From positions 1,332,092 to 1,396,091 of the forward strand of contig OZ254168.1 of the NCBI GenBank assembly GCA_965268275.1: a stretch of 64,000 nt of DNA. The letters are read 5' to 3'. How positions within the stretch are numbered: the first letter of the stretch is position 1; the number at the start of each line of letters is the position of its first letter. Source of the DNA: AAA044-D11 sp965268275 (GTDB lineage: Bacteria; Actinomycetota; Actinomycetes; Nanopelagicales; Nanopelagicaceae). This document shows positions 8,929 through 16,524 of the stretch, in pieces. Below the pieces are notes generated by a model, which searched no databases, was not told where the DNA came from, and was given only the letters and a program-made list of their open reading frames with translations. The position numbers were made by a program, and so were the translations under genes.

Positions 8929-9963
8929 TTAGGCGCGCGCAGATGTTCCGGTTGAACGAAGATCTTCACAAGCAAGAACAACGCGAGCGGCAATACCAGC
9001 TTCAGCAGCTTTGCCCCATGCACGTGGATCGTATGCTTTTTTATTTCCAACTTCACCATCAATCTTTAGAACGCCGTCATAATTTTTCATGACGTGATCA
9101 ACGATTGGGCGAGTAAATGCATATTGAGTATCGGTGTCGATATTCATCTTTATTACACCGTAATCAAGGGCTTCGCGGATCTCGGAAAGCAGTGAGCCAG
9201 AACCACCATGGAATACCAAGTCCATTGGCTTTGAACCAGCAGCTAGACCGTGCTTTGCAGCGACTGCATCTTGCAGGGTTTTTAGAATTGCAGGTTGTAG
9301 AACAACGTTTCCTGGCTTGTAAACACCGTGAACGTTTCCGAATGTTGCAGCGACCATGTAACGACCGCGTTCGCCCATTCCCAAAGTTTCAACTGTCATT
9401 AGTGCATCTTCAGGTGTCGAATAAAGCTTTGCATCGTGCTTGGCTTCGATGCCATCTTCTTCGCCACCGACAACACCGATTTCAATTTCAAGCAGTGTGC
9501 GTGCTGCAGCAGACTTAGTAATTAGTTCATCTGCAATTGACATATTTTCGGGCATTGAAACTGCTGAACCATCCCACATGTGAGAACTAAATAGTGGACC
9601 TTTGCCATCTTTAATCCGCTTTGCACCAAGATCTAGAAGTGGGCGCATAAAGCCATCGAGTTTTTCAACTGGGCAGTGATCGGTATGGATTGCAATATTT
9701 ACGTTGTAGTTCTTCGCAACAATGTGTGCGTATTCGGCGAGAGCAACTGCGCCATCAACCATGTTCTTAACTGTTGAACCTGAGAGATATTCCGCTCCGC
9801 CCCAAGAAATTTGGACGATGCCGTCAGACTTTGCTTCTGCAAATCCGCGGAGTGCACCGATTAACGTTTGTGATGATGAGACGTTGATTGCCGGATATGC
9901 AAAAGCTTTTGCCTTCGCGCGATCCAACATTTCGGCATAAATTTCCGGGGTTGCAATTGGCAT
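8929..9963 (-). CDS. fba: Fructose-bisphosphate aldolase, class II
   Basis: This zinc-dependent aldolase of glycolysis and gluconeogenesis interconverts fructose-1,6-bisphosphate with DHAP and GAP. The 344-residue protein shows metal-binding histidines in AIHTDHCPVEK and VFHGGSGS, plus KMNIDTDTQYAFTRPI. It is the long actinobacterial/yeast-like class II form. I set the start at the ATG at 9963 because GGGAGAAG sits 5-6 nt upstream. An in-frame TTG at 9981 would place that SD inside the coding region. As the first gene of a tightly packed series it probably heads the purine operon. Confidence 0.95.
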   Translation of the reverse strand: MPIATPEIYAEMLDRAKAKAFAYPAINVSSSQTLIGALRGFAEAKSDGIVQISWGGAEYLSGSTVKNMVDGAVALAEYAHIVAKNYNVNIAIHTDHCPVEKLDGFMRPLLDLGAKRIKDGKGPLFSSHMWDGSAVSMPENMSIADELITKSAAARTLLEIEIGVVGGEEDGIEAKHDAKLYSTPEDALMTVETLGMGERGRYMVAATFGNVHGVYKPGNVVLQPAILKTLQDAVAAKHGLAAGSKPMDLVFHGGSGSLLSEIREALDYGVIKMNIDTDTQYAFTRPIVDHVMKNYDGVLKIDGEVGNKKAYDPRAWGKAAEAGIAARVVLACEDLRSTGTSARA

Positions 9964-10086
9964 TTTCTTCTCCCAAATCAAGTGGTTTTGCTAAGGCTGG
10001 CGTAAATCTCTGGCCGGGCACTTCGATGGGCTGCGGTGAGGCTTACGGCATATCCCACCACATTTTGGGGCGGATTGGAAAACCGT

Positions 10087-10100
10087 GCGCCTAGCGGCGC
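10087..10100. other. Short inverted repeat between the small ORF and fba
   Basis: GCGCC-TAGC-GGCGC is a perfect 5-bp stem with a 4-base loop, 13 nt beyond the stop of the candidate small ORF and about 120 nt before the fba start. No U-run follows in either direction, so it is not a standard terminator. It could shape the fba-pur leader. Confidence 0.3.
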
Positions 10101-10113
10101 GATTTATCTGGGG

Positions 10114-10260
10114 TTAGCCCAAGCCAAAAAAGCTGAGCATGTGGTTTAGGGCGATTGTTCCGAGGTTGCTATTGATGATCATTTTCCCGACCCGACCAAC
10201 TGCCTTGATTGCCACGGTTAAAACATGCAGATTGGTGATTACATTTATTAAAAATCCCAA
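10114..10260 (-). CDS. Candidate 48-residue small protein upstream of fba-pur
   Basis: I do not recognise this ORF. It opens with TTG preceded by a strong AAGGAG six bases upstream, one of the better ribosome-binding sites in the window, and runs 48 codons to TAA. The product begins MGFLINVITNLHVLTVAI and ends ALNHMLSFFGLG. It is mostly hydrophobic, with a few Lys/Arg around residues 19-27 and no Cys, so it may be amphipathic or membrane-associated. It lies on the same strand as fba, about 150 nt upstream, and divergent from acs. It could be a small membrane peptide, a leader peptide, or chance. The SD and clean frame are the only support. Confidence 0.42.
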   Translation of the reverse strand: MGFLINVITNLHVLTVAIKAVGRVGKMIINSNLGTIALNHMLSFFGLG

Positions 10261-10395
10261 GTTGTTCTCCTTATTTATTATTGGTTTACCTTGCTTGGGA
10301 AAGATAGAGAGTTCGCACTCGAAGATTTATGGCCGATAGAGAAATCTTGGACAAAGTTATGGTGTGCAAAACTTTTCGCTGGTAATCTTCAAAGC

Positions 10396-12348
10396 ATGAC
10401 GACACTTGAAAATCTTGGTTCGGAGGATCGTAAATTTCCGCCATCTGCCGAATTCGCAGCAAAGGCCAATGCAAAGCCCGAGATGTATGCACGGGCAAAA
10501 GCAGATCGTTTAAAGTTTTGGGAAGATGCTGCAAGCCAACTGCATTGGGAGAAGAAGTGGGACACCGTTCTTGATTGGCAATTGCCATTTGCAAAGTGGT
10601 TTGTTGGTGGAAAAATTAATGCTTGCTATAACGCGGTAGATAGAAATGTAATTGAAGGTCGCGGAGATCGCGTCGCTTTTTATTTTGAAGGTGAACCTGG
10701 CGATACTCGCACAATTACATATTCCGATTTATTGCGCGAAGTTTCAAAGTTGGCAAATGCACTGACCGAGATGGGAATTACTTCTGGCGATCGCGTTGCG
10801 ATTTATCTGCCAATGATCCCGGAAGCTGCGATTGCGATGTTGGCATGTGCGCGAATTGGTGCGATGCATTCAGTTATCTTTGGTGGATTTTCGGCTGACG
10901 CTGTAACTGTTCGTAACAACGATGCAAAAGCAAAGTTAGTGATTACTGCCGATGGTGGATTTAGAAAAGGCGCTGCCTTTGCTCTGAAGCCTACGGTTGA
11001 TACCGCTCTTGCTGGTTCGCCAACAGTTGAAAAAGTTTTGGTTGTAAAGCGCACCGGCCAAGAAACTGCGATGCAAGCAGGTCGCGATATTTGGTGGCAT
11101 GACGCAGTTGATCACCAATCCGATAAGCATGTTGCTCAAGGTTTCGATAGCGAACATGGCTTATTTATTCTTTACACATCTGGCACAACTGCAAAGCCAA
11201 AAGGGATTTATCACACGACCGGTGGCTATTTAACGCAAGCTGCGTTTACTCACAAAATGGTCTTTGATTTAAAGCCCGAGAGCGATGTTTATTGGTGCAC
11301 CGCTGATATTGGTTGGGTAACGGGACATTCGTATGTCGTTTATGGGCCGCTAACAAATGGTGCAACCCAAGTTATGTATGAAGGCACACCTGATACACCC
11401 AGCAAGTCTCGAATGTTTGAAATCATTGAGAAATATAAGGTTTCGATTCTTTATACCGCGCCAACACTGATCCGTACTTGGATGAAGTGGGGCGATGAAT
11501 ATCCAAATGGTTGCGATTTGTCTTCACTGCGCTTACTTGGATCTGTTGGTGAACCAATTAATCCTGAAGCTTGGATGTGGTACCGCGAAGTAATTGGTGG
11601 AAATCGTTGCCCAATTGTTGATACCTGGTGGCAGACCGAAACTGGTGCAATCATGATTTCACCACTGCCTGGCGTTACTGAAACAAAACCTGGATCTGCA
11701 ATGCGCGGACTGCCAGGAATTGGTGCGCGAGTGATTGATGAAAAGGGCGATGAAGTTGCACTTGGTGGTGGCGGATATCTTGCGCTAACCGAACCTTGGC
11801 CTTCAATGCTTCGCGGAATTTGGGGCGAGGAAGAGCGTTACAAAGAGACTTACTGGTCTCGTTTTCCTGGAAAATATTTCGCAGGCGACGGTGCAAAAAT
11901 TGATAGTGATGGTGCTATTTGGTTGCTTGGTCGCGTCGATGATGTGATGAATGTTTCTGGTCACCGAATTTCTACAACTGAAGTTGAGTCAGCACTTGTT
12001 TCGCATGAATCTGTTGCTGAAGCTGCAGTAGTTGGTGCCAAAGATGAAATGACTGGCCAAGGAATTGTTGCCTTCGTGATTATGCGCGGTGGTGTTGAAA
12101 GCCTTGATGGCGATGCACTTGTAAAACAATTGCGAGATCACGTTGCGAAGGAAATTGGCGCAATCGCAAAGCCACGACAGATAATCGTTGTAGCTGAACT
12201 TCCAAAGACCCGAAGCGGAAAGATTATGCGCCGCTTGCTGCAAGATGTTGCTGAAAATCGCGCGGTTGGCGATTCAACAACACTTGCAGATCCAAATATT
12301 ATGAAATTAATCAGCGAAGGTTTGAAGACCGGAAAGAGCGAAGATTAA
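10396..12348 (+). CDS. acs: Acetyl-coenzyme A synthetase (AMP-forming)
   Basis: Acs activates acetate to acetyl-CoA via acetyl-AMP. From the ATG at 10396 it is 650 residues, the normal length; an upstream in-frame start at 10291 would add an atypical extension. The adenylate-forming P-loop is YTSGTTAKPKGIYHTTGGY, followed by WCTADIGWVTGHSYVVYGPL and VDTWWQTETGAIMISPLPG. The C-terminal PKTRSGKIMRRLL carries the lysine that protein acetyltransferases modify in this family. The gene is divergent from fba, and its 3' end overlaps the convergent mini-protein gene by a few bases. Confidence 0.97.
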   Translation: MTTLENLGSEDRKFPPSAEFAAKANAKPEMYARAKADRLKFWEDAASQLHWEKKWDTVLDWQLPFAKWFVGGKINACYNAVDRNVIEGRGDRVAFYFEGEPGDTRTITYSDLLREVSKLANALTEMGITSGDRVAIYLPMIPEAAIAMLACARIGAMHSVIFGGFSADAVTVRNNDAKAKLVITADGGFRKGAAFALKPTVDTALAGSPTVEKVLVVKRTGQETAMQAGRDIWWHDAVDHQSDKHVAQGFDSEHGLFILYTSGTTAKPKGIYHTTGGYLTQAAFTHKMVFDLKPESDVYWCTADIGWVTGHSYVVYGPLTNGATQVMYEGTPDTPSKSRMFEIIEKYKVSILYTAPTLIRTWMKWGDEYPNGCDLSSLRLLGSVGEPINPEAWMWYREVIGGNRCPIVDTWWQTETGAIMISPLPGVTETKPGSAMRGLPGIGARVIDEKGDEVALGGGGYLALTEPWPSMLRGIWGEEERYKETYWSRFPGKYFAGDGAKIDSDGAIWLLGRVDDVMNVSGHRISTTEVESALVSHESVAEAAVVGAKDEMTGQGIVAFVIMRGGVESLDGDALVKQLRDHVAKEIGAIAKPRQIIVVAELPKTRSGKIMRRLLQDVAENRAVGDSTTLADPNIMKLISEGLKTGKSED

Positions 12349-12521
12349 TTCTTAGCAAATAGTTTGCTGAAAAATCCCGGAGCTTTTGGTTCAACCGGAT
12401 CGTTTTGGTGCCCTTGGCATCGTTGTGATTTTGGAATACCGGCAAGCGCCTCTTCGATGTGGTTTCCGCATCCGCTCCAAGTGGCTTTGCCGCACTTACG
12501 ACAGGTGGCTTGACTACACAT
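12345..12521 (-). CDS. Cys-rich 58-residue protein (putative zinc-binding mini-protein)
   Basis: This short ORF begins MCSQATCRKCGKATWSGCG and ends PGFFSKLFAKN. It has a CxxC pair (CRKC), a further CG at residues 18-19, GNH, and QRCQGHQ, giving enough Cys/His for a zinc site. Similar short proteins starting CRxCGKxTWxGCGxH are, from memory, widespread in actinobacteria with unknown role. The ATG overlaps the 3' end of the CoA-disulfide reductase gene by 8 bp, so it is probably translated from the same mRNA. Its stop overlaps the stop of acs on the other strand. Confidence 0.8.
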   Translation of the reverse strand: MCSQATCRKCGKATWSGCGNHIEEALAGIPKSQRCQGHQNDPVEPKAPGFFSKLFAKN

Positions 12522-14172
12522 TTACTACTTCCTTTTCTTTTTCGGTGGTTGAGTGATAAGTAATTGCTGCAGGTGAATTAACCCAAGTGCGATATCCACC
12601 ATCTAAATTCTTTGCTGCTATCCCAAGTTCATTTAGCAACAGTGTCGCAGTGTGGCCACGTTGGCCCACTTGGCAGACGACTAGAACATCATGAGTTGGA
12701 ACTTCACTAATTCGCTCACGTAATTCATCGACCGGGATATTTATTGCTCCTGGAATTGAACCCGCTGCGAATTCTGATTTTGATCTAACATCCAGCAAAT
12801 TGTGTGTGCCAACTTCGTTCCATTGAAGAGTTTCAACTAGGCCAGAGATCTGATTTTCTGCGACATAGCCCAACATATTTACGGCATCTTTTGCAGAACC
12901 AAATGGTGGGGCATAAGCCAGTTCCAGATCAGCAAGTTCTGGCGCAGTGATGCCGCCACGAATTGCAGTTGCGATCACATCGATACGTTTATCGACGCCT
13001 TCATAACCGACACCTTGCGCGCCATAAATTTCGCCAGTAACAGCATCGAAAATAAGTTTCAGCGACATTTGTTCTGCGCCAGGGTAATAACCGGCATGTG
13101 AACTTGGATGTGTGTGAATCACTTTGAAGTTTCGGCCTGATGTCGAAAGTCGTCTCTCGTTCCAGCCAGTTGTCGCAATTGTTAATTCAAAAACTTTAAC
13201 GATTGCAGTTCCGATTGTTGGCACAACGCGAACGTCGCGACCAAGAATATGATCTGCTACGACTCGACCATGGCGATTCGCCAAATTAGCAAGTGGAACA
13301 AGTGTTGAAGTGCCATCAAGTGCATCTTTCTTCTGTGCGGCATCTCCAATTGCATAAATATCTAAATCACTTGTTTGATTGAATTGATTTACATCAATCC
13401 CGCCACGTTCGCCAATTGTTATTCCGGCTCTGCGTGCAAGTTCGACATCTGGGCGAACTCCGATTGCCATGATCACCATTTCAGCTTCAACGTGGCGACC
13501 GTCAGAGAGTTCTACTGATTTTTCACCGATTGCTACAACAGATTTCCCAAGAAAAAGATTTACGCCATTTCGAGCAAGTTCGGTATGAACAAATGAGGCC
13601 ATCTCGCTATCTAGTGGAGCCAATACTTGTGGTGCAGCTTCAACAATGGATGTCGCAATACCTTTATGAATTAAGTTCTCAGCGATCTCGACTCCGATAA
13701 AGCCGCCACCAATTACGACAGCGCTCTTAGGTTTTTCGGTGACAGCTAGCGCAATTCGTTCGACATCTTCGACGGTGCGAAGTGTCATTGCGCGCTCTGA
13801 TCCTGGAAAAGTTGGACGGATTGGAGATGCGCCTGGACTTAAAATTAATTTGTCGTATGAAATTTCATATTCGGTCCCATCCAATAAATTGCGAACCGCA
13901 ACTGTTTTAAGTGCACGGTTAATGGATACGGCCTCACTAGAAATTCGAACATCGAGGCGGAAACGATTATGCAGAGTCTCGGGAGTTTGAAGTAATAGTG
14001 CATCTTCGGTTTCAATAACGCCACCTACGTAATAAGGCAAGCCACAGTTTGCGTAAGATACGTGTCCGCTTTTTTCTAGGACAATAATTTCAGCGGTCGC
14101 ATCCAAACGGCGCAGCCTTGTTGCCGCAGACATTCCGCCTGCAACTCCTCCAATAATTACAATTTTATTCAT
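12514..14172 (-). CDS. CoA-disulfide reductase / rhodanese fusion (FAD, NAD(P)H)
   Basis: A 552-residue flavoprotein of the CoA-disulfide/persulfide reductase family, fused to a C-terminal rhodanese. The FAD-binding start is IVIIGGVAGGMSAATRLRRL, followed by the single active-site Cys43 in SYANCGLPYY, a second dinucleotide motif VVIGGGFIGVEIAENL and AIGDAA. The rhodanese domain begins near residue 450 (LLDVRSKSEFAAGSIPGAINIP) and carries a loop Cys in VVCQVGQRGHTATLL. Relatives reduce CoA-persulfide or polysulfide. The neighbours (rhodanese lipoprotein, CstR-like repressor) support a role in reactive sulfur detoxification rather than thiol-disulfide balance alone. Confidence 0.9.
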   Translation of the reverse strand: MNKIVIIGGVAGGMSAATRLRRLDATAEIIVLEKSGHVSYANCGLPYYVGGVIETEDALLLQTPETLHNRFRLDVRISSEAVSINRALKTVAVRNLLDGTEYEISYDKLILSPGASPIRPTFPGSERAMTLRTVEDVERIALAVTEKPKSAVVIGGGFIGVEIAENLIHKGIATSIVEAAPQVLAPLDSEMASFVHTELARNGVNLFLGKSVVAIGEKSVELSDGRHVEAEMVIMAIGVRPDVELARRAGITIGERGGIDVNQFNQTSDLDIYAIGDAAQKKDALDGTSTLVPLANLANRHGRVVADHILGRDVRVVPTIGTAIVKVFELTIATTGWNERRLSTSGRNFKVIHTHPSSHAGYYPGAEQMSLKLIFDAVTGEIYGAQGVGYEGVDKRIDVIATAIRGGITAPELADLELAYAPPFGSAKDAVNMLGYVAENQISGLVETLQWNEVGTHNLLDVRSKSEFAAGSIPGAINIPVDELRERISEVPTHDVLVVCQVGQRGHTATLLLNELGIAAKNLDGGYRTWVNSPAAITYHSTTEKEKEVVNV

Positions 14173-14173
14173 T

Positions 14174-14563
14174 TTAATTTGTCACCAATGTTTGACCTGC
14201 TGCGCTCCATGCGCCGGTTCCACCTTCGAGATTAAATAATTTCGTAAAGCCTAATTTTTGCATTTCATCCGTCGCTATAACTGATCGACGTCCGCTGCGA
14301 CAATAAACTGCATAGGTTTTTGTTTTGTCTAACTTTGATACTTCAGAATTAAACTGCATGCCTTCAACATCTATGTTGATTGCATTTGCCAAATGCCCAG
14401 AGCTAAATTCGCCAGGAGTTCTTACATCTAATACAACTACTGATGGATCAGTAACTGTCTGAGCAAATTCACTTGCTCCCTGATTTACTGTTGATGCATC
14501 TGAAGAGCCGCATCCGGTCAGAAATAGGGCAGAGATACTTATAACTGCAATTAATTTTTTCAT
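14174..14563 (-). CDS. Rhodanese-domain lipoprotein
   Basis: A 129-residue exported single-domain rhodanese. The N-terminus MKKLIAVISISALFLTGCG is a lipoprotein signal with lipobox LTGC, so the mature protein is expected on the outer face of the membrane. The domain runs from VVLDVRTPGEFSSGHLANA to the C-terminus. The active-site loop is YCRSGRRSV, with the sulfur-carrying Cys and a positively charged loop. It sits between the CstR-like regulator and the CoA-disulfide reductase with 1-2 nt spacing, so the three are probably one operon that transfers sulfane sulfur at the cell surface. Confidence 0.9.
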   Translation of the reverse strand: MKKLIAVISISALFLTGCGSSDASTVNQGASEFAQTVTDPSVVVLDVRTPGEFSSGHLANAINIDVEGMQFNSEVSKLDKTKTYAVYCRSGRRSVIATDEMQKLGFTKLFNLEGGTGAWSAAGQTLVTN

Positions 14564-14565
14564 GT

Positions 14566-14853
14566 TTAAGCCAAACTTAGAAATAGTTTTTGAAGTTTTT
14601 CGGTTACAGCATCAGAATTTGTCTTGCCTTCGACGATGCATTCTTTAAGGCTTGCGGAGATAAGAGTGAAAGCTGCAGTATTTATCGCTTTGCTAACTGC
14701 GGACATCTGAATCACAATTTCGTCACAGTTTCTGCCCTCTTCCAGCATCCGTGCTACGGCGCCAAGTTGGCCTTGGGCACGCTTTACGCGCTTTGAAATC
14801 GCATCAATCTGCTCTTGATCCGATAGAACATGTGTTGCTTTCTTTGCAACCAT
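14566..14853 (-). CDS. CsoR/CstR-family repressor, predicted persulfide sensor
   Basis: This 95-residue all-helical DUF156 protein contains RVKRAQGQLGAVARMLEEGR, the family signature. Cys43 (GRNCDE) and Cys72 (LKECIVEG) are kept at the usual 29-residue spacing. The copper ligand His four residues before the second Cys is Ser68, so the Cu(I) site is incomplete. That pattern is CstR-like, where the two Cys form di-, tri- or tetrasulfide bridges. The start is the ATG at 14853, 5 nt after GGAGG; a GTG at 14865 would include that SD. It probably represses its own operon through the operator at 14889-14904. Confidence 0.88.
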   Translation of the reverse strand: MVAKKATHVLSDQEQIDAISKRVKRAQGQLGAVARMLEEGRNCDEIVIQMSAVSKAINTAAFTLISASLKECIVEGKTNSDAVTEKLQKLFLSLA

Positions 14854-14888
14854 AAGTGCCTCCACTCGCTATTTGGCTGGACTTTACT

Positions 14889-14904
14889 ATACCCTGGGGG
14901 GTAT
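14889..14904. promoter_or_regulatory. CsoR/CstR-type operator
   Basis: ATACCC-TGGG-GGGTAT is a perfect 6-bp inverted repeat with a 4-base G-rich centre. It matches the TACCC(N)GGGTA operator form known for CsoR-family repressors. It lies 35 bp upstream of the repressor start. On the minus strand its right half runs into TATAGT, a plausible -10 element, so repressor binding would block the sulfur operon and possibly the divergent DUF2202 gene. Confidence 0.75.
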
Positions 14905-14914
14905 CGTCAAGTTT

Positions 14915-14929
14915 GCTAGATAATCTAGC
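14915..14929. promoter_or_regulatory. Second inverted repeat in the divergent promoter region
   Basis: GCTAGAT-A-ATCTAGC is a perfect 7-bp-arm palindrome, 10 bp from the CsoR-type operator and 23 bp before the start of the DUF2202 gene. It contains GATAAT, which could be a -10 for the plus-strand gene. I do not recognise a regulator for it. Confidence 0.45.
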
Positions 14930-14952
14930 GAACGTCGTTATATGGAGTAAAA

Positions 14953-15453
14953 ATGAGAAAGAAATTAGTAGCCTCTGGAATAGTTTTGGCCCTAGCAATA
15001 GGCCCAATCGCCCAAGTATCAGCAGCGACACTTCCTGCTGCAACCAAGGCTTCATTGATATTTATGGTTGAAGAAGAGAAATTGGCACGAGATGTCTATA
15101 CAACTCTTTATGCAAAAACTGGATTGCGTCAGTTTGCAAATATAAATAAGGCGGAACAGACTCACATGGATCTAATGAAGGGTCTTTTAAAAACCTATGG
15201 AATTAAAGATCCAACAATCGGCAAGGCAGTAGGAAAGTTTAACAATGCTTCACTTACCGCTCTTTACAAGAAGTTAATTGCAAGTGGCAGCGTTTCACTG
15301 GTTGGAGCTCTTAACGCTGGTATCGCAATAGAAGAGAAAGACATTGCTGACATAAAGATGATTCTTAAAACTAAGTTGCCAGATGATGTTAAGTATGTGT
15401 TAGATCGTTTAATTGCTGGTTCTTACAATCACTTGGCTGCGTTTACTCGCTGA
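14953..15453 (+). CDS. Exported DUF2202 (ferritin-like) protein
   Basis: A 166-residue protein with signal peptide MRKKLVASGIVLALAIGPIA ending in VSAA. The mature part matches DUF2202, a ferritin-like helical domain: MVEEEKLARDVYTTLYAKTG, INKAEQTHMDLMKGLLKTYG, GIAIEEKDIADIKMIL and SYNHLAAF. The repeated E/H positions (EEEK, EQTH, EEKD, YNHL) resemble a four-helix di-metal site. GGAG 6 nt upstream supports the ATG. The gene is divergent from the CstR-like operon and shares its control region. Function is unknown. Confidence 0.85.
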   Translation: MRKKLVASGIVLALAIGPIAQVSAATLPAATKASLIFMVEEEKLARDVYTTLYAKTGLRQFANINKAEQTHMDLMKGLLKTYGIKDPTIGKAVGKFNNASLTALYKKLIASGSVSLVGALNAGIAIEEKDIADIKMILKTKLPDDVKYVLDRLIAGSYNHLAAFTR

Positions 15454-15474
15454 TAAGTTAAGTAGATCTGAAAA

Positions 15475-15500
15475 GGTCACCACTGAATTTAGTGGTGACC
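15475..15500. terminator. Bidirectional terminator hairpin
   Basis: GGTCACCACT-GAATTT-AGTGGTGACC is a perfect 10-bp stem with a 6-base loop. AAAA precedes it and ATTTCT follows, so it could act for the plus-strand DUF2202 gene and, more weakly, for the convergent cvpA operon ending at 15506. Confidence 0.75.
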
Positions 15501-15505
15501 ATTTC

Positions 15506-15997
15506 TCATACCTTGAATTCTGTGATTTTGTCTGTGACGTTCTTAATTAACATCGGTGTATATGCATCTATTTTTTGATAAATCTTGCTATCTGGAATGT
15601 TCTTATCTGCCCATTGCCAAGGTGAAGCTAGACAGACCACAGCAATTAAATAAGCCATTAAAACAATACGCAGCACCGAGAAAGCTGCTCCTAATAACGA
15701 ATCAAGCCACTTAAACGGACCGAAAAGCATTTTCTTATGAAAGAAGCTGGCGAACTTTATAAGAATCATTTGCCCGACTGCAGATCCAACTGCAATCGCC
15801 AAAATTAACGCAGCAAACTTTTGTATGACGCCATCCCAATCCTTTAAATAATTCCAAGAGATTGCGAGACCCAAGACACCGCCGCCTACATAACCAATCA
15901 TTGAGAAAATCGATTTCAAAAATCCAGCTCGGTAGCCACGATAGAACGAGAGCAAAATTAAGATTCCAAGCCCGATATCCACCCAGTTATATTTCAT
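15506..15997 (-). CDS. CvpA-family membrane protein
   Basis: A 163-residue integral membrane protein with about four hydrophobic segments: VDIGLGILILLSFYRGYRAG, IGYVGGGVLGLAISW, FAALILAIAVGSAVGQMIL and VLRIVLMAYLIAVVCLA. The start WVDIGLGILILLSFYRGYRAGF is typical of the CvpA/colicin V production domain. In mycobacteria the protein at this position (MarP) has a trypsin-like periplasmic protease after the CvpA part; here nothing follows it. It overlaps the thioredoxin-like gene by 4 nt. Confidence 0.85.
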   Translation of the reverse strand: MKYNWVDIGLGILILLSFYRGYRAGFLKSIFSMIGYVGGGVLGLAISWNYLKDWDGVIQKFAALILAIAVGSAVGQMILIKFASFFHKKMLFGPFKWLDSLLGAAFSVLRIVLMAYLIAVVCLASPWQWADKNIPDSKIYQKIDAYTPMLIKNVTDKITEFKV

Positions 15998-16524
15998 AGC
16001 TTTACTCCCAAATATTTCTCTACATCCGAGAATAGTTCATCCTTCGATTTCAAGACACCGATATGTTTGTAGACAACTTCGCTTTCAGAATTTACATACC
16101 AAGTTACTGGAACGCCCATGCCAAAGGTGCTCTTTGTTGTTCCATCCCGGTCATAAAGATTTGGCCAAGTTATTCCTTGGTTGACGACAAATTTCCGACC
16201 TTTTTCGATATTTGGTTCTTCAACATCGATACCGATGATTTGAACTTTTCCAGTCGCTGCCAGTTCTCGTAAGAATGGCATCTCTTCGCGACATGGGGCG
16301 CACCAAGAGCCCCACACATTAATAATGGCTGGCCCCTTGATTGCTTCTACAACAATGTTTGAATTGCCATCTAAACATTCAAGTGTTGTGCCCTTAGTTA
16401 TATTTGGATCAGTTTCTATTGATGAACAAGAAATTACTTTCCCCGGGCTCAGACTTTTTGGACTCTCGGATCCGCAAGAAGTGAGTAGAAAAGTTGAAGC
16501 CACTAAAACTGCGATGACTTTCAT
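15994..16524 (-). CDS. TlpA/ResA-like thioredoxin lipoprotein
   Basis: A 176-residue exported thiol-disulfide protein. MKVIAVLVASTFLLTSCG gives a lipoprotein signal with lipobox LTSC. The thioredoxin fold starts near residue 60 with INVWGSWCAPCREEMPFLREL, whose active site WCAPC is of the TlpA/ResA reductase type, and the cis-Pro region is GMGVPVTWYV. Its order after nth and before cvpA matches mycobacterial Rv3674c-Rv3673c. It overlaps nth by 4 nt. Confidence 0.92.
   Translation of the reverse strand: MKVIAVLVASTFLLTSCGSESPKSLSPGKVISCSSIETDPNITKGTTLECLDGNSNIVVEAIKGPAIINVWGSWCAPCREEMPFLRELAATGKVQIIGIDVEEPNIEKGRKFVVNQGITWPNLYDRDGTTKSTFGMGVPVTWYVNSESEVVYKHIGVLKSKDELFSDVEKYLGVKL

Noticed and set aside
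10291..10395. Upstream start for acetyl-CoA synthetase adding 35 residues
   Set aside because: The family normally starts close to the ATG at 10396; the extension is unlike Acs and would overlap the promoter.
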